The notes: generated by a model not told the origin, from the sequence alone. Counted from the first letter of the stretch, positions 33,766-43,023 are shown. The stretch is 64,000 nucleotides of DNA from Frankia gtarii (GCF_025403375.1 NZ_JAMPTM010000001.1:1-64000); one strand, 5' to 3'. Program-made: numbers and translations.

Positions 33766-35049
33766 TCATCCCGTGAACCGTGGATTGATCTTGTACTGCT
33801 TGGTGGAACACGCATAGGTACCGAGGGAAGCGAAGCCTGAACCGTCGGGCTTGGCCTGGAGAAACTGGCTGCAGGACGGCGTCGGGGCGACGGTCGAGGC
33901 GGGGTAGGTGGTCGGGCCGACCAGACCCGGGATCTCCCAGGTCTGCGTGGCCAGTGCGTGCTGGACCGCTTCGCGGGTGGGCTTGCCCTTGACCTTCTTG
34001 AGGGCCTGCACGAACATGTCGGCCGCGAAATAGGCGGGCACGTTCGAGTACCCCACCGCGGCGGTTCCGGATTTGAACGCCTGAAGGTCGGCCTTGAGCT
34101 GCGTGAGACCGGGACTGGTGTCGGTGTTGTAGAACGCGAAGGTGTAGCTGCCGGCCAGCGGCTTGGCCAGGAGGTCCACCGGGCCGAGCGGCGTCTGGAA
34201 AGCCCCCCTGAATCCCGCGGCCTTCACCGCGTCGTAAATAGGCAGGCACTGCGTTGTCAGCGCGCAGGTAATGACATCCGGCTGTTTTCCACGATTCGCG
34301 CTGAGCCACTTCTGCACATAGGGGGTGAAGTCAGAGGTCACCGTCGGGACGTTGCCCCTGGCGTCGACCACCGTGAAGCCGGCTCCCTCGGCCGCGGATG
34401 CCTGGAACCGGGCCACGTTTTTCCCCGCCTGGCTGTCGTCGGAGACCAGAACGAGCGAGGGATGAGGTGTCCCCGCCTTGGCGCTGAGATACTTGTACGC
34501 CCGCGCGTAGGTATCGGGAATCACCTGGGGACTGGCCGGCACCCAGCAGCCGTATATCCCGAAGCCCCAGAGCGACGTGGATGGCTTGTCGGTGCAGTAA
34601 CTGTCGTCGTAGCCGCCGCCCACATAGAGGACCTTCTGGGCCGCGAGGAAGGGGCCCGGGTTGACCGCCGACATGTCAGGAACGATCGCGAAGACCCGCT
34701 CCGCGTTGACGAGGCGCCGTACCTCCGAGGTCGCCGTCGCAGGGTCGCCCTTGTCGTCGGCGAACTCCGAGAAGTCGATCTTGACGCCGGGAACCTCGTT
34801 CGTGTCGTTGAACCGCTTGAACCGGGCTTGCGCTCCGACGGCCGCGTCTCCAAACTGCGCCAAGGGCCCGATCCCCGCCACTTTGATCGTCGTGCTGGAC
34901 GCGCCGCCGGATACGCCGCCGGACTGGCCGGTGGCCGAGCCGCCGCCACTGCTGCTGCTGCTGCTGCTGCTGCTGCCACAGGCCGCCACCGCCATCAGGG
35001 TGGCGACGGCGCCAGCTAAGCCGATCTTCGAACGGATCGTGAACGTCAT
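33766..35049 (-). CDS. ABC transporter substrate-binding lipoprotein with poly-Ser linker
   Basis: 427 residues from ATG 35049, five bases after GAGAGGA. Signal peptide IGLAGAVATLMAVAAC ends in a lipobox, followed by a run of nine Ser coded by a nearly pure AGC repeat and a Gly/Ser linker. The mature domain (TTIKVAGIGPLAQFGDAAVGAQARFKRFND) is the LivJ-like Peripla_BP_6 fold, with the common end motif CSTKQYKINPRFTG. The fused Liv transporter starts 560 bases away on the other strand, so this is its probable receptor. An operator-like TTGTATAGACAA lies 15 bases upstream of the start. Confidence 0.92.
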   Translation of the reverse strand: MTFTIRSKIGLAGAVATLMAVAACGSSSSSSSSSGGGSATGQSGGVSGGASSTTIKVAGIGPLAQFGDAAVGAQARFKRFNDTNEVPGVKIDFSEFADDKGDPATATSEVRRLVNAERVFAIVPDMSAVNPGPFLAAQKVLYVGGGYDDSYCTDKPSTSLWGFGIYGCWVPASPQVIPDTYARAYKYLSAKAGTPHPSLVLVSDDSQAGKNVARFQASAAEGAGFTVVDARGNVPTVTSDFTPYVQKWLSANRGKQPDVITCALTTQCLPIYDAVKAAGFRGAFQTPLGPVDLLAKPLAGSYTFAFYNTDTSPGLTQLKADLQAFKSGTAAVGYSNVPAYFAADMFVQALKKVKGKPTREAVQHALATQTWEIPGLVGPTTYPASTVAPTPSCSQFLQAKPDGSGFASLGTYACSTKQYKINPRFTG

Positions 35050-35063
35050 CCGAGTCCTCTCTT

Positions 35064-35075
35064 TTGTATAGACAA
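35064..35075. promoter_or_regulatory. GntR/UTRA operator-like site, SBP side
   Basis: TTGTATAGACAA matches 11 of 12 bases of the palindrome TTGTCTAGACAA found at 54767. It sits 15 bases before the binding-protein ATG. Confidence 0.6.
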
Positions 35076-35298
35076 ATAATCCGGGTACAGGCTTAGCAGA
35101 GGCCTCCGCTCTTTGCAACAGGCTGGACACCTCCGTCGGTCGCCGAGCATCCCGCCAAGGCGGGTCTTAGCCGGTCACCACAGGTAGAAGGCCCCCAGAT
35201 CGGTGAAGGTCAGGCAGCCGCACCCCACCGGGCTCCGCGGGCCAGGCTGACGCGAAGATCGGCATCGATGCCTATCCCTGATGCCCGAGCCGTGATAT

Positions 35299-35310
35299 AT
35301 GTCTATACAA
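35299..35310. promoter_or_regulatory. GntR/UTRA operator-like site, transporter side
   Basis: ATGTCTATACAA; its reverse complement TTGTATAGACAT equals the site at 35064 in 11 of 12 bases. The two face each other about 235 bases apart in the region between the diverging genes. That region holds no intact gene. Confidence 0.6.
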
Positions 35311-35433
35311 AATTGATCCAGTCGGCTCTGATGGCGACGCCATGGGTGGCGATGCGCTCGATCCGTCAGGTGGCCCGTTCCCTCTGCGGCCGACTCCGGA
35401 CATCCGCGGACCAGGCCCATGACGGGAATCCCT

Positions 35434-35601
35434 GGCGATGAGGGAGAGCGGGATGTGAACGTCATGGAGCACTGCGACCGGGTCGTCGTGCTGGCCCTCG
35501 GGTCCGTCCTGGCCGGCGGCTCGCCGGCCGAGATTCAGGCGAATCCCACGGTGCGAAAGGCGTACCTGGGCGAGGGCCCGAGCGTCCCCCGCAGGAAGTA
35601 G
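35434..35601 (+). pseudogene. Relic of livG (ABC ATPase), last ~55 codons only
   Basis: The frame reads VNVMEHCDRVVVLALGSVLAGGSPAEIQANPTVRKAYLGEG, unmistakably the C-terminal end of a LivG ATPase (compare HDMxVVMxxCDRVVVLxxGxxIAxGxPAEIQxxPxVxxAYLGE). Walker A, signature and Walker B parts are absent upstream, where the sequence becomes unrelated promoter-like DNA with an operator site at 35299. The gene was therefore truncated from its 5' side. It stops nine bases before the GTG of the fused LivHMF gene, showing the old livG-livHMF order. Confidence 0.75.
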
Positions 35602-35610
35602 GGCAACACC

Positions 35611-38505
35611 GTGGTCAAGTTTCTCAACCTGGTGCTCTCCGGGTCAGTGACCGGGGCGATCTATTCGATCATGGCCTCGGGACTGGTCCTCACCTATACG
35701 ACGTCGGGACTGTTCAACTTCGCCCACGGGGCGATCGCCTTCACGACGGCATACCTCTACTACCAGCTGCACTCGGGCCTGGGGGTGCCCATCGTCCCCG
35801 CCCTGCTGATCTCGGTGTTCCTCTTCGCCCCCCTGCTCGGTGTGGCGCTGGACCGCCTGCTCCTGCGCCGCCTGGCCAAGGCGCCCGTCTACGCGCGCAT
35901 CGTCGGGACGATCGGACTACTGGTAGCCCTGCCGAACCTGGCCAAGTGGCTGGTCGTGACGATCGGTATCAACGTCCTGCAGCTGGGGCTGCTGGGGGAC
36001 GCGGCGGTCGATCAGGGCGCCCGAGTGCCCGGCATCGGTCCGACCCCCGCCGACGTCTATCACCCGCTGCACGGCGTGGCCCTGACATCGGATCAGCTGG
36101 CGGTCTTCGTGGTCGCCGCCCTGGCCGCCTTCGGTCTCTGGTTCATGCTCGGGCGAACCCGGGTCGGTCTGGAGATGCGCGCGGTCGTCGACAGCGAGAC
36201 CCTCGCCGGTCTGCGGGGCGTCAACGCGGCCCGCACCTCCGCCACCGCCTGGTTCCTCACGACGATCCTCGCCGGTCTCGGCGGCGTTCTGATCGCCCCG
36301 CTGTTCAGCCTGAACGATTCGGTCTTCACCCTGGTCGTCCTCGGCTCGCTGGCCGCGGTGGTGCTGGGTGGGATGCGGTCGCTGCCCATCGCCTTCGCCG
36401 GCGGGCTGGGAGTCGGCATTGTGCAGAACCTGGTGGCCGGCTACAACGAGCTGCTTCCCGACGACATCGCCAACCTGACCGGCCTGCGGTCGGCGGTGCC
36501 CTACCTGCTGGTCCTGGTCCTCGGGCTCGTCATCGGGCGGGATCGTTCGCGGCAGGCGGGTTCGGTCGCCGACGACCGTCCGCCACTCGACCACCGCCGA
36601 GGGATGTCCGCCCTTCGACGTCGATTACCGTGGGCCGCCGCCACCCTGGCGCTCGTCGTGTTCTCGATGGGGTGGATCGACGTTGCGCACCTGCAGGCGA
36701 GTTCCTACGCCCAGACAGTGATCGCCCAGAGCCTCGCGACCGGCATCATCTTCCTGTCGTTCGTCGTCGTCACGGGCATCGGCGGCATGGTGAGCCTCGC
36801 GCAGGCCTCCTTCGTCACCGCGGGGGGGTTCGCGGCCGGATGGGCGCTCAACCGCGACTGGCACCTGAACATCCCCCTGATCGCCAGCCACGGACACCTG
36901 AACTTCGTCTGGGCCGCGCTGATCGCGACGCTGGTCGCGGCGGCGCTGGGCGCTCTCATCGCGCTGCCGGCAACGCGGCTGGGCGCGGTTTACCTCGCGA
37001 TCTGGTCGCTCGCCGCCGCGTTCTTCCTGTCGCTCGTGCCGTTCGCCTGGGACCCGATCGGCAAGGGCCAGACCGGCTGGACCATTCCCGCGCCGACCCT
37101 CGACGTGCCGGGCCTCAACTGGTTGCACCATCTGCTCACCCGCGGGGGCGGGCACTTCGACTTCAGTCTCCTGCCCGACCAGATCCTGCTCTTCCTGATG
37201 CTGTTCGGGCTGGTCACTGCCATGATCCACGCTCTGGGCCGGTCCGCGTCCGGACGGGCGATGCTGGCCGCGCGCAGCTCCCAGGTCGCCGCCCAGGCCG
37301 CGGGAATCCGAACCAACCGCGTCAAGATCATGATATTTGCCCTGTCGGCGGGGATCGCCGGCTTCGGCGGGGTGATGCTCAGTACGTTCTCGTTCGCCGC
37401 CAGCAACAGCACCGCCCCGCCGCTCATCGGCCTGTTCTGGTTGGCCCTCGCCGTGATGTTCGGCATCCGCCGACCTGGCGGTGCGCTGCTGGCCGGTTTC
37501 GCGCTCGCGGCGGGCACCGCGATATTCCACTGGCTCGCGGCCGACATTCTGCCCGGCGGGACGGTCAACCAGCTCGTCACCTCGGCCTACTTCGTCCCGC
37601 TGCTGTCCGGGCTCGGCGCCATCGGACTCGCGCAGGAACCGGACGGCATCCTGTCCATGGCCGGCCATCAGGCTCTGCGCAGGCGACAGGCACGACAGCG
37701 CCGGGCCAGCATCGCCGCGGTCGAGTCCGCCGCGCATGCCGGCGTCGTTCCCGACCACGAACTGATCCATCTCGACGTCGTCGAGGTCCGGCAACCCGAA
37801 CCAGACACCGCTCTCGCCGTCACGGGCATCGTGGCCGGCTATGGCGGCGTCGAGGTCCTCCACGGCGTGACCATCGATCTTCGCCCGGGACGTGTGGTCG
37901 CCCTGCTGGGCGCGAACGGCGCGGGAAAGTCCACCCTCTGTGCGGTCTGCGCGGGCCTGCTCGCGCCCACCGCGGGCACCGTCTCCCTCGGGGGCGCCGG
38001 CATCACCGCCCTCCCCGCCTTCCAACGCGCACGGTCCGGCCTGCTGCTCGCGCCGGAGGCCCGCGGGGTGTTCCCGGGTCTGACGGTCGAGGAGAACCTG
38101 ACCATCCTGCTCGGCCCGCCCGAGCTACGGGCCCGGGCCTACGACCGGTTCCCCGCCCTCGCCCGGCGCCGCCGCCAGGCCGCCGGGCTGCTCTCCGGCG
38201 GCGAACAACAGCTCCTCAGCCTGGCACCCGCCCTCATCGACCCGCCCGCGGTTCTGATCGCCGACGAACCCACCCTCGGTCTCGCCCCGCTGGCCACCGA
38301 AGAGATCATGCGAGCCATCCTCGAGCTGCGCGACCTCGGTGCCGCCGTCCTCATCGTCGAGGAACGCGCCGAGAACGCCCTTCAGGTCGCGGACACCCTC
38401 GCGTTCATGGAGCTCGGCACGATCAGCTGGTCGGGGCCACGCGACGAGGTCGACGTCGAACAGCTCACCGCCGCCTATCTCGGCGGCACCCCATCCCCGT
38501 CATGA
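35611..38505 (+). CDS. Fused LivH-LivM-LivF branched-chain-type ABC transporter, single polypeptide
   Basis: 964 residues from GTG 35611. Residues about 1-315 form a LivH permease (LVLTYTTSGLFNFAHGAIA, VGLEMRAVVDSETLAGLRGVN). About 331-660 form a LivM permease (VVTGIGGMVSLAQASFVTAGGFAAG, RSSQVAAQAAGI). About 730-960 form a LivF ATPase with Walker A GANGAGKST near 766, signature LSGGEQQ near 861 and VLIADEPTLGLAP near 880. In most bacteria these are three genes. The LivG half-ATPase is reduced to a relic upstream, so the complex must use two LivF domains or a LivG from elsewhere. The receptor is probably the divergent lipoprotein at 33766. A second fused copy is at 61310. Confidence 0.94.
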   Translation: MVKFLNLVLSGSVTGAIYSIMASGLVLTYTTSGLFNFAHGAIAFTTAYLYYQLHSGLGVPIVPALLISVFLFAPLLGVALDRLLLRRLAKAPVYARIVGTIGLLVALPNLAKWLVVTIGINVLQLGLLGDAAVDQGARVPGIGPTPADVYHPLHGVALTSDQLAVFVVAALAAFGLWFMLGRTRVGLEMRAVVDSETLAGLRGVNAARTSATAWFLTTILAGLGGVLIAPLFSLNDSVFTLVVLGSLAAVVLGGMRSLPIAFAGGLGVGIVQNLVAGYNELLPDDIANLTGLRSAVPYLLVLVLGLVIGRDRSRQAGSVADDRPPLDHRRGMSALRRRLPWAAATLALVVFSMGWIDVAHLQASSYAQTVIAQSLATGIIFLSFVVVTGIGGMVSLAQASFVTAGGFAAGWALNRDWHLNIPLIASHGHLNFVWAALIATLVAAALGALIALPATRLGAVYLAIWSLAAAFFLSLVPFAWDPIGKGQTGWTIPAPTLDVPGLNWLHHLLTRGGGHFDFSLLPDQILLFLMLFGLVTAMIHALGRSASGRAMLAARSSQVAAQAAGIRTNRVKIMIFALSAGIAGFGGVMLSTFSFAASNSTAPPLIGLFWLALAVMFGIRRPGGALLAGFALAAGTAIFHWLAADILPGGTVNQLVTSAYFVPLLSGLGAIGLAQEPDGILSMAGHQALRRRQARQRRASIAAVESAAHAGVVPDHELIHLDVVEVRQPEPDTALAVTGIVAGYGGVEVLHGVTIDLRPGRVVALLGANGAGKSTLCAVCAGLLAPTAGTVSLGGAGITALPAFQRARSGLLLAPEARGVFPGLTVEENLTILLGPPELRARAYDRFPALARRRRQAAGLLSGGEQQLLSLAPALIDPPAVLIADEPTLGLAPLATEEIMRAILELRDLGAAVLIVEERAENALQVADTLAFMELGTISWSGPRDEVDVEQLTAAYLGGTPSPS

Positions 38506-38548
38506 GGAGCCCGATGCACGAGGAGCCCGATGCACGAGGAGCCCGATG
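38504..38548. repeat. Three tandem ribosome-site/ATG cassettes (16-bp unit)
   Basis: GAGGAGCCCGATG occurs three times, at 38504, 38520 and 38536, each with CAC or AAG following. Every copy pairs an SD (GAGGAG) with an ATG, but a 16-base period puts the three ATGs in three different frames. Only the last (38546) opens the LLM gene. The first lies at the stop codon of the transporter. Confidence 0.9.
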
Positions 38549-39418
38549 AAGGTCGGAGTCCAGTTCCCGAACGAGTCGTTCGTCAGCGAGCCCTCCGCCG
38601 TCCGTGACTTCGCCCAGACCGCCGAGGGCCTGGGCTACTCCCATCTTCTGGTGTATGAGCACGTGCTCGGGGCCGAGCACGTGCGACGCGACCCGCCGCT
38701 GACCGTCCCCTACAACGAATCGACGGTCTTTCACGAGCCGATGGTGCTCTTCGGGTACCTCGCGGCCGTCACGACCTCGATCGAACTGGCTTCCGGGATC
38801 CTGGTCCTCCCCCAGCGGCAGACCGCCCTGGTCGCCAAGCAGGCCGCGGAGGTCGCCTACCTTTCCGGCGACCGACTCCGACTGGGGGTCGGGGTCGGCT
38901 GGAACCACGTCGAGTACCTCGGCCTCGGCGCGGATCACTCGAATCGCGGCATCAGGTCGGAGGAACAGATCGAGGTGCTCCGCCAGCTCTGGGAGCGACC
39001 GGTCGTCGACTTCAACGGGCGATGGCACCGGATCGACCGGGCCGGCATCTCGCCGCGGCCACGGACCCGCATCCCGATCTGGATGGGCGGGTTCAGCGAT
39101 GCCGCCTACCGCCGGGCGGCCCGACTCGCCGACGGCTTCATCTACTCCCTCCATGGTCCGCAGGGTCCGGATCCCGATCCACGCGGAACCATCGAGCGGC
39201 TGCGGACGGCCGTCGCCGAGGCCGGGCGGGATCCGGCCGACTTCGGCATCGAGATGCTCGCCCCGCTCCCGCTGACCCCGCGGGAGTTCGCGGACCTCGT
39301 CTCGACCTGGCACGACACTGCCGTCACCCATCTCACGCTGCACCTGTTCGGCGGCTCCACCACGCCGAAGGAGCACATCGCGGCCCTGCGCGACTACCGC
39401 AACGAGCTCGGATCATGA
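38546..39418 (+). CDS. LLM-class flavin-dependent oxidoreductase (copy 1)
   Basis: 290 residues from ATG 38546, the third of three tandem SD-ATG cassettes. It is a luciferase-like TIM barrel: MKVGVQFPNESF at strand 1, GYSHLLVYEHVLG, then LASGILVLPQRQTALVAKQAAEVAYLSGDRLRLGVGVGWNHVEYLGLG and IPIWMGGFSDAAYRRAARLADGFI. The pattern is that of actinobacterial F420- or FMN-dependent oxidoreductases (TIGR03619-like, from memory). Substrate unknown. It is followed closely by an unknown protein and a second LLM enzyme, so the three may form a reductive or oxidative step for the imported compound. Confidence 0.9.
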   Translation: MKVGVQFPNESFVSEPSAVRDFAQTAEGLGYSHLLVYEHVLGAEHVRRDPPLTVPYNESTVFHEPMVLFGYLAAVTTSIELASGILVLPQRQTALVAKQAAEVAYLSGDRLRLGVGVGWNHVEYLGLGADHSNRGIRSEEQIEVLRQLWERPVVDFNGRWHRIDRAGISPRPRTRIPIWMGGFSDAAYRRAARLADGFIYSLHGPQGPDPDPRGTIERLRTAVAEAGRDPADFGIEMLAPLPLTPREFADLVSTWHDTAVTHLTLHLFGGSTTPKEHIAALRDYRNELGS

Positions 39419-39428
39419 AGGAGCACCG

Positions 39429-40358
39429 ATGACGTCCGATCATTTGCCGCAACTCACCCCCGAGGATGATCTCTTTCACGGCCAGCCCGGGGATGATCTG
39501 TTTGTCACCGAAACCCGCTGGTTCGGCTTCGCGGTACCCGAACGCCGGCTCGCCGGGGTGCTCTATCCGGTGGTCCGACCGAACCAGTCGATCTGCTCGC
39601 TGGGGGTGCACCTGTGGCATATCCCGATGCCGCCCGACCTGCGCGACTTCGAGCTGCTGGGCGGATTCTCGCATCGCTGCCTCGACCCGCTCCAGACCTA
39701 CGAGGTCAGCTACGACGACGGCGTCGAGCTACGCCTCCACCTGCGCTACCAGGGCCTACATGATCCCGTCGGCCGGGGCCATGGGGGCCCGGTCTCCGGC
39801 TTCACCCAGATCTGCCGGGTAACCGGCACGATCTCCCTGAACGGGGACGACCTCCGCGTCGACTGTCACGAACTGCGGGCCGGTTTCTGGGGCAGCCGCT
39901 CCGATTTCCGGTTCCCCCCGCTGCTGACCGAGCCCGAACACCGGGCGAACTACAGCGACACCTATGCCGCCTCGGCCCGGTCCGCCTTCCTGATCGGCAC
40001 CGCCGGCCAGGAACCGACCACGACCGCCCACTCCGGCTACCTTCTCCGGGATGGCGACCTGCAACCCATCGTCGAGGGGACCCGGACGGTGACCCGCCGC
40101 TCGTCCCAGGGTGTCGTCGAGGAGCTCGAGGTCGACGCGGTGGATGCCGCCGGCCGCACCCTGCATGCCGTCGGGACGTGCGTCAACCACCTGTTCATGC
40201 AGTCGACGCCGAGCATCGGGCTGTGGAACAACGCCACGCGGTGGACGGTCGACGGCGAACGGATGTGGGGGCAGGACCAGGACGTGCCCGGCGGACGGCC
40301 CGCCCGTCACCCACACCCGCGCCCGGCGGACAGCGCCCCGGCGCCGGTCGGGGCGTGA
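39429..40358 (+). CDS. Unknown protein, possibly lipocalin-like (DUF7064/7065 or AttH-like)
   Basis: 309 residues from ATG 39429 behind AAGGAG. I do not recognise a characterised family with certainty. It is soluble, without signal or membrane segments, and is made of alternating beta strands with Trp/His motifs (TETRWFGFAVPERRLAGVLY, GVHLWHIPMPPDLRDFELLGG, VDCHELRAGFWGSRSDFRFP, CVNHLFMQSTPSIGLWNNATRW). This looks like a double lipocalin-type barrel, such as the AttH/CrtC-like proteins next to terpenoid and steroid genes. Its 3' end overlaps the second LLM gene as GTGA, which argues for a joint function. Confidence 0.7.
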   Translation: MTSDHLPQLTPEDDLFHGQPGDDLFVTETRWFGFAVPERRLAGVLYPVVRPNQSICSLGVHLWHIPMPPDLRDFELLGGFSHRCLDPLQTYEVSYDDGVELRLHLRYQGLHDPVGRGHGGPVSGFTQICRVTGTISLNGDDLRVDCHELRAGFWGSRSDFRFPPLLTEPEHRANYSDTYAASARSAFLIGTAGQEPTTTAHSGYLLRDGDLQPIVEGTRTVTRRSSQGVVEELEVDAVDAAGRTLHAVGTCVNHLFMQSTPSIGLWNNATRWTVDGERMWGQDQDVPGGRPARHPHPRPADSAPAPVGA

Positions 40359-41257
40359 GCGCGGTGAAGCTCGGTGTGATGCCCCCGCTTGTTCCCGCGC
40401 TCGTGACCTCCCGGGACTTCATGTGTGCATGGGTCGCCCTGGTCGAGGACTGCGGAGTCGAATCGGTCTGGGCGGTCGAGCACGCCCTGGCCGTCGAGGA
40501 TCACGCGCCGAACTACCCATACACCGAGGACGGGCGAATGGGCGACGCCTTTACCGGTCTTCCCATCCTGGATCCGTTGGAACTACTGACCTTCGTGGCG
40601 GCCCGCTCCGACACCCTCCGTCTGTCCACCTGCGTGATGATCGCGCCGCTGCACAGCGCCGCGATCCTCGCCAAACGGATCGCCTCCGTCGACATCCTCT
40701 CCGGCGGTCGGCTGCAGATCGGCCTGGGCATCGGCTGGCAACGGGAGGAGTACGAGGCGGTCGGCGCACCGTTCACCAACCGCGGGCCGCGGCTGGAGGA
40801 AATGATCCTGGCCATGCGGGAGCTGTGGACTCACTCGCCGGCCAGCTTCCACGGCAGGTACATCAACTTCGACCGCGTCCACTCCCACCCGCAGCCGGCC
40901 GGCCACGACGTGCCGATCCTGCTCGGCGGCAACAGTGACGCGGTCCTGGACCGCGTCGGACGCATCGGGAACGGGTGGCTGCCCTTCACCATCGGGCCGG
41001 ACGAGGTCGCCTCCGCCGCGGCCCGGATCCGGACCGTCGCGGTCGGAGCGGGACGTGACCCGGAGGGGATCGAGATCACGGCCTGGCCCGGCAGCCTCGA
41101 TCCCGCCGCGGAACGGGACGTCGACTTCGTCCGACGTTACGTCGCCGCCGGCGCGACCCGGGTTCTGCTCTGGCCCCAGGTGGCCACCCCCGACGAGCTG
41201 CCGCTGCTGCGCCATCAGATCGAGAGCTACCAGGATCAGGTGATCGGCAAGCTCTGA
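40355..41257 (+). CDS. LLM-class flavin-dependent oxidoreductase (copy 2)
   Basis: 300 residues from GTG 40355, overlapping the preceding stop as GTGA; the longer frame from 40178 lies inside the upstream gene and is a shadow. Luciferase-like barrel: KLGVMPPLVPALVTSRDFMCAWVALVEDCGVESVWAVEHAL, LRLSTCVMIAPLHSAAILAKRIASVDILSGGRLQIGLGIGWQREEYEAVG and VPILLGGNSDAVLDRVGRIGNGWLPF. The middle region GGRLQ-GLGIGW-EE is shared with copy 1, but the enzymes are well diverged. Cofactor is F420 or FMN, not decidable here. Confidence 0.9.
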   Translation: MSAVKLGVMPPLVPALVTSRDFMCAWVALVEDCGVESVWAVEHALAVEDHAPNYPYTEDGRMGDAFTGLPILDPLELLTFVAARSDTLRLSTCVMIAPLHSAAILAKRIASVDILSGGRLQIGLGIGWQREEYEAVGAPFTNRGPRLEEMILAMRELWTHSPASFHGRYINFDRVHSHPQPAGHDVPILLGGNSDAVLDRVGRIGNGWLPFTIGPDEVASAAARIRTVAVGAGRDPEGIEITAWPGSLDPAAERDVDFVRRYVAAGATRVLLWPQVATPDELPLLRHQIESYQDQVIGKL

Positions 41258-41420
41258 GCCCGGCGAGAAGCCGGCCCGACCGGCTGGCCGTTGCCGGCCC
41301 GACCGCCCCCGTCACGAACGGAGCCGCACCTGTGGGGTCCGATCCGCAGGGAGCGGGTGCGCGTCACCGTCGTCCCTAGTTGACCCGCCTACTCTTCGCA
41401 GATTTCCAGGAGGCACGGCC

Positions 41421-42965
41421 ATGCATCCCGGCGTTTTCAGCGCGATCACTCCCGACAAGCCGGCCGTCATCATGGGCAGCACCGGCGAGCGCGTCAGCTA
41501 CCGCGAACTGGACGACGGGGCAAATCGCCTGGCTCGGCTCTTACACGACCGAGGGCTGCGGCCGGGCGACGGGATCGCCCTGCTCGCGGAGAACCATCGA
41601 CGGTATTTCGAGGTCTACTGGGCGGCGATACGCTCCGGCCTCTATCTGACCGCCGTCAACCGCCACCTGTCGTCGGAGGAGGCGGCGTTCATGGTCAACG
41701 ACTCCGGTTCGACCGCCTTCATCAGCACGAAACAGCTGGCGCCGACGGCCCTCCAGATAGCCGGCGTCCTCCCCAGGGCGCGGGTCCGGCTCATGATGGA
41801 CGGCACTGAGGAGGGCTTCGACAGCTACGAGGCGGCCGTCTCGGCGCAGCCCGCGACGCCGCTCGCGAAGCGACCCCGGGGCGACGTGATGCTCTATTCC
41901 GCCGGGACGACGGGCCGGCCCAAGGGAATCCAGCGCCCACTCACCGGCACGGACATCGACGATCCGGGGTTCGTGGGAATCTCCGGCGCGGAGCGCGGCC
42001 TGTTCGGGATGAGCGAGACGTCGGTCTACCTCTGCCCGGCGCCGCTGTACCACTCCGCGGCGCTGCAGTGGTCGGCCGGCCTGCACGAGATGGGCGGCAC
42101 GCTCATCATCATGGAGAAGTTCGACCCGGCCCAGTTCCTGGCCCTGGTCGAACGCGAACGGGTGACGCACACGCAGGTGGTGCCGACAATGCTCGTCCGG
42201 CTCCTCAAACTGCCCGAGGCGCAACGGCTGGCGGCCGACGTGTCCAGCCTGGAGTGTGTCATCCACGCCGCGGCGCCGTGCCCGCCCGACGTGAAGCGCA
42301 GGATGATCGACTGGCTCGGCCCGATCGTCAGCGAGTTCTACGGCGGCACCGAGGGCGTCGGCCTGACCTTCCTGACCGCCACCGAGTGGCTCTCGCACCA
42401 GGGTTCGGTCGGCCGTGCGATGCTCGGCATCCTCCGGATCTGCGATGACGACGGCAACGTCCTGCCGACCGGTGAGATCGGCACCGTCTATTTCGAACGG
42501 GACGCCCCGCCGTTCGAGTATCACAGTGACGCCGAGAAGACGCGCGAAAGCCGGCACCCCGGTCACGACCGCTGGGCGACCCTCGGCGACATCGGCTATC
42601 TCGACGAGGACGGCTACCTGTACCTCACCGACCGGCGGGCCTACACCATCATCTCCGGCGGGGTGAACATCTATCCGGCCGAGATCGAATCGCTCCTGAT
42701 CATGCATCCAGCGGTCAGCGACGTCGTCGTCTTCGGCCTGCCGCACGAGGAGATGGGTGAGTACGTGCACGCCATGGTGCAGGTCGCCGAGGGTGTCGCG
42801 GAGTCCGCCGAGGTCGCCGACGAACTTCGCGCATACGCTCGGGCCCGTCTCGCGGGCTACAAGGTTCCGCGCGTCGTGACCTTCCGGTCCGAGATCCCGC
42901 GGCTGCCCACCGGGAAGCTCCTGAAGAGCCAGCTACGCGACGAACTCCTGCGGGCCGGCGCCTGA
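41421..42965 (+). CDS. AMP-forming acyl-CoA ligase
   Basis: 514 residues from ATG 41421 behind AGGAGG. Motifs: LYSAGTTGRPKGIQRPLTG as P-loop (Ala replacing the second-position Ser/Thr is tolerated), EFYGGTEGVGLTF, GDIGYLDEDGYLYLTDRRAYTIISGG and LPTGKLLKSQL with the catalytic Lys. The YHSAALQWSAGLHEMGGTLIIMEKFDP stretch and the P-L-T insert after the P-loop match the actinobacterial FadD4/FadD13-like ligases I know. It closes the rightward transporter-LLM cluster, so it probably activates the imported acid on arrival. It converges on the thiolase-like gene. Confidence 0.92.
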   Translation: MHPGVFSAITPDKPAVIMGSTGERVSYRELDDGANRLARLLHDRGLRPGDGIALLAENHRRYFEVYWAAIRSGLYLTAVNRHLSSEEAAFMVNDSGSTAFISTKQLAPTALQIAGVLPRARVRLMMDGTEEGFDSYEAAVSAQPATPLAKRPRGDVMLYSAGTTGRPKGIQRPLTGTDIDDPGFVGISGAERGLFGMSETSVYLCPAPLYHSAALQWSAGLHEMGGTLIIMEKFDPAQFLALVERERVTHTQVVPTMLVRLLKLPEAQRLAADVSSLECVIHAAAPCPPDVKRRMIDWLGPIVSEFYGGTEGVGLTFLTATEWLSHQGSVGRAMLGILRICDDDGNVLPTGEIGTVYFERDAPPFEYHSDAEKTRESRHPGHDRWATLGDIGYLDEDGYLYLTDRRAYTIISGGVNIYPAEIESLLIMHPAVSDVVVFGLPHEEMGEYVHAMVQVAEGVAESAEVADELRAYARARLAGYKVPRVVTFRSEIPRLPTGKLLKSQLRDELLRAGA

Positions 42966-43023
42966 ACAGGCCGCACGCCGGTTCGCCGGACCTTCATGGG
43001 TGATGAACGGCGACCGATTCCGG

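Noticed and set aside
34944-34978. CTG/AGC trinucleotide run as a possible phase-variation switch
   Set aside because: It encodes the poly-Ser linker after the lipobox; changes in unit number keep the frame, so it cannot switch the gene off.
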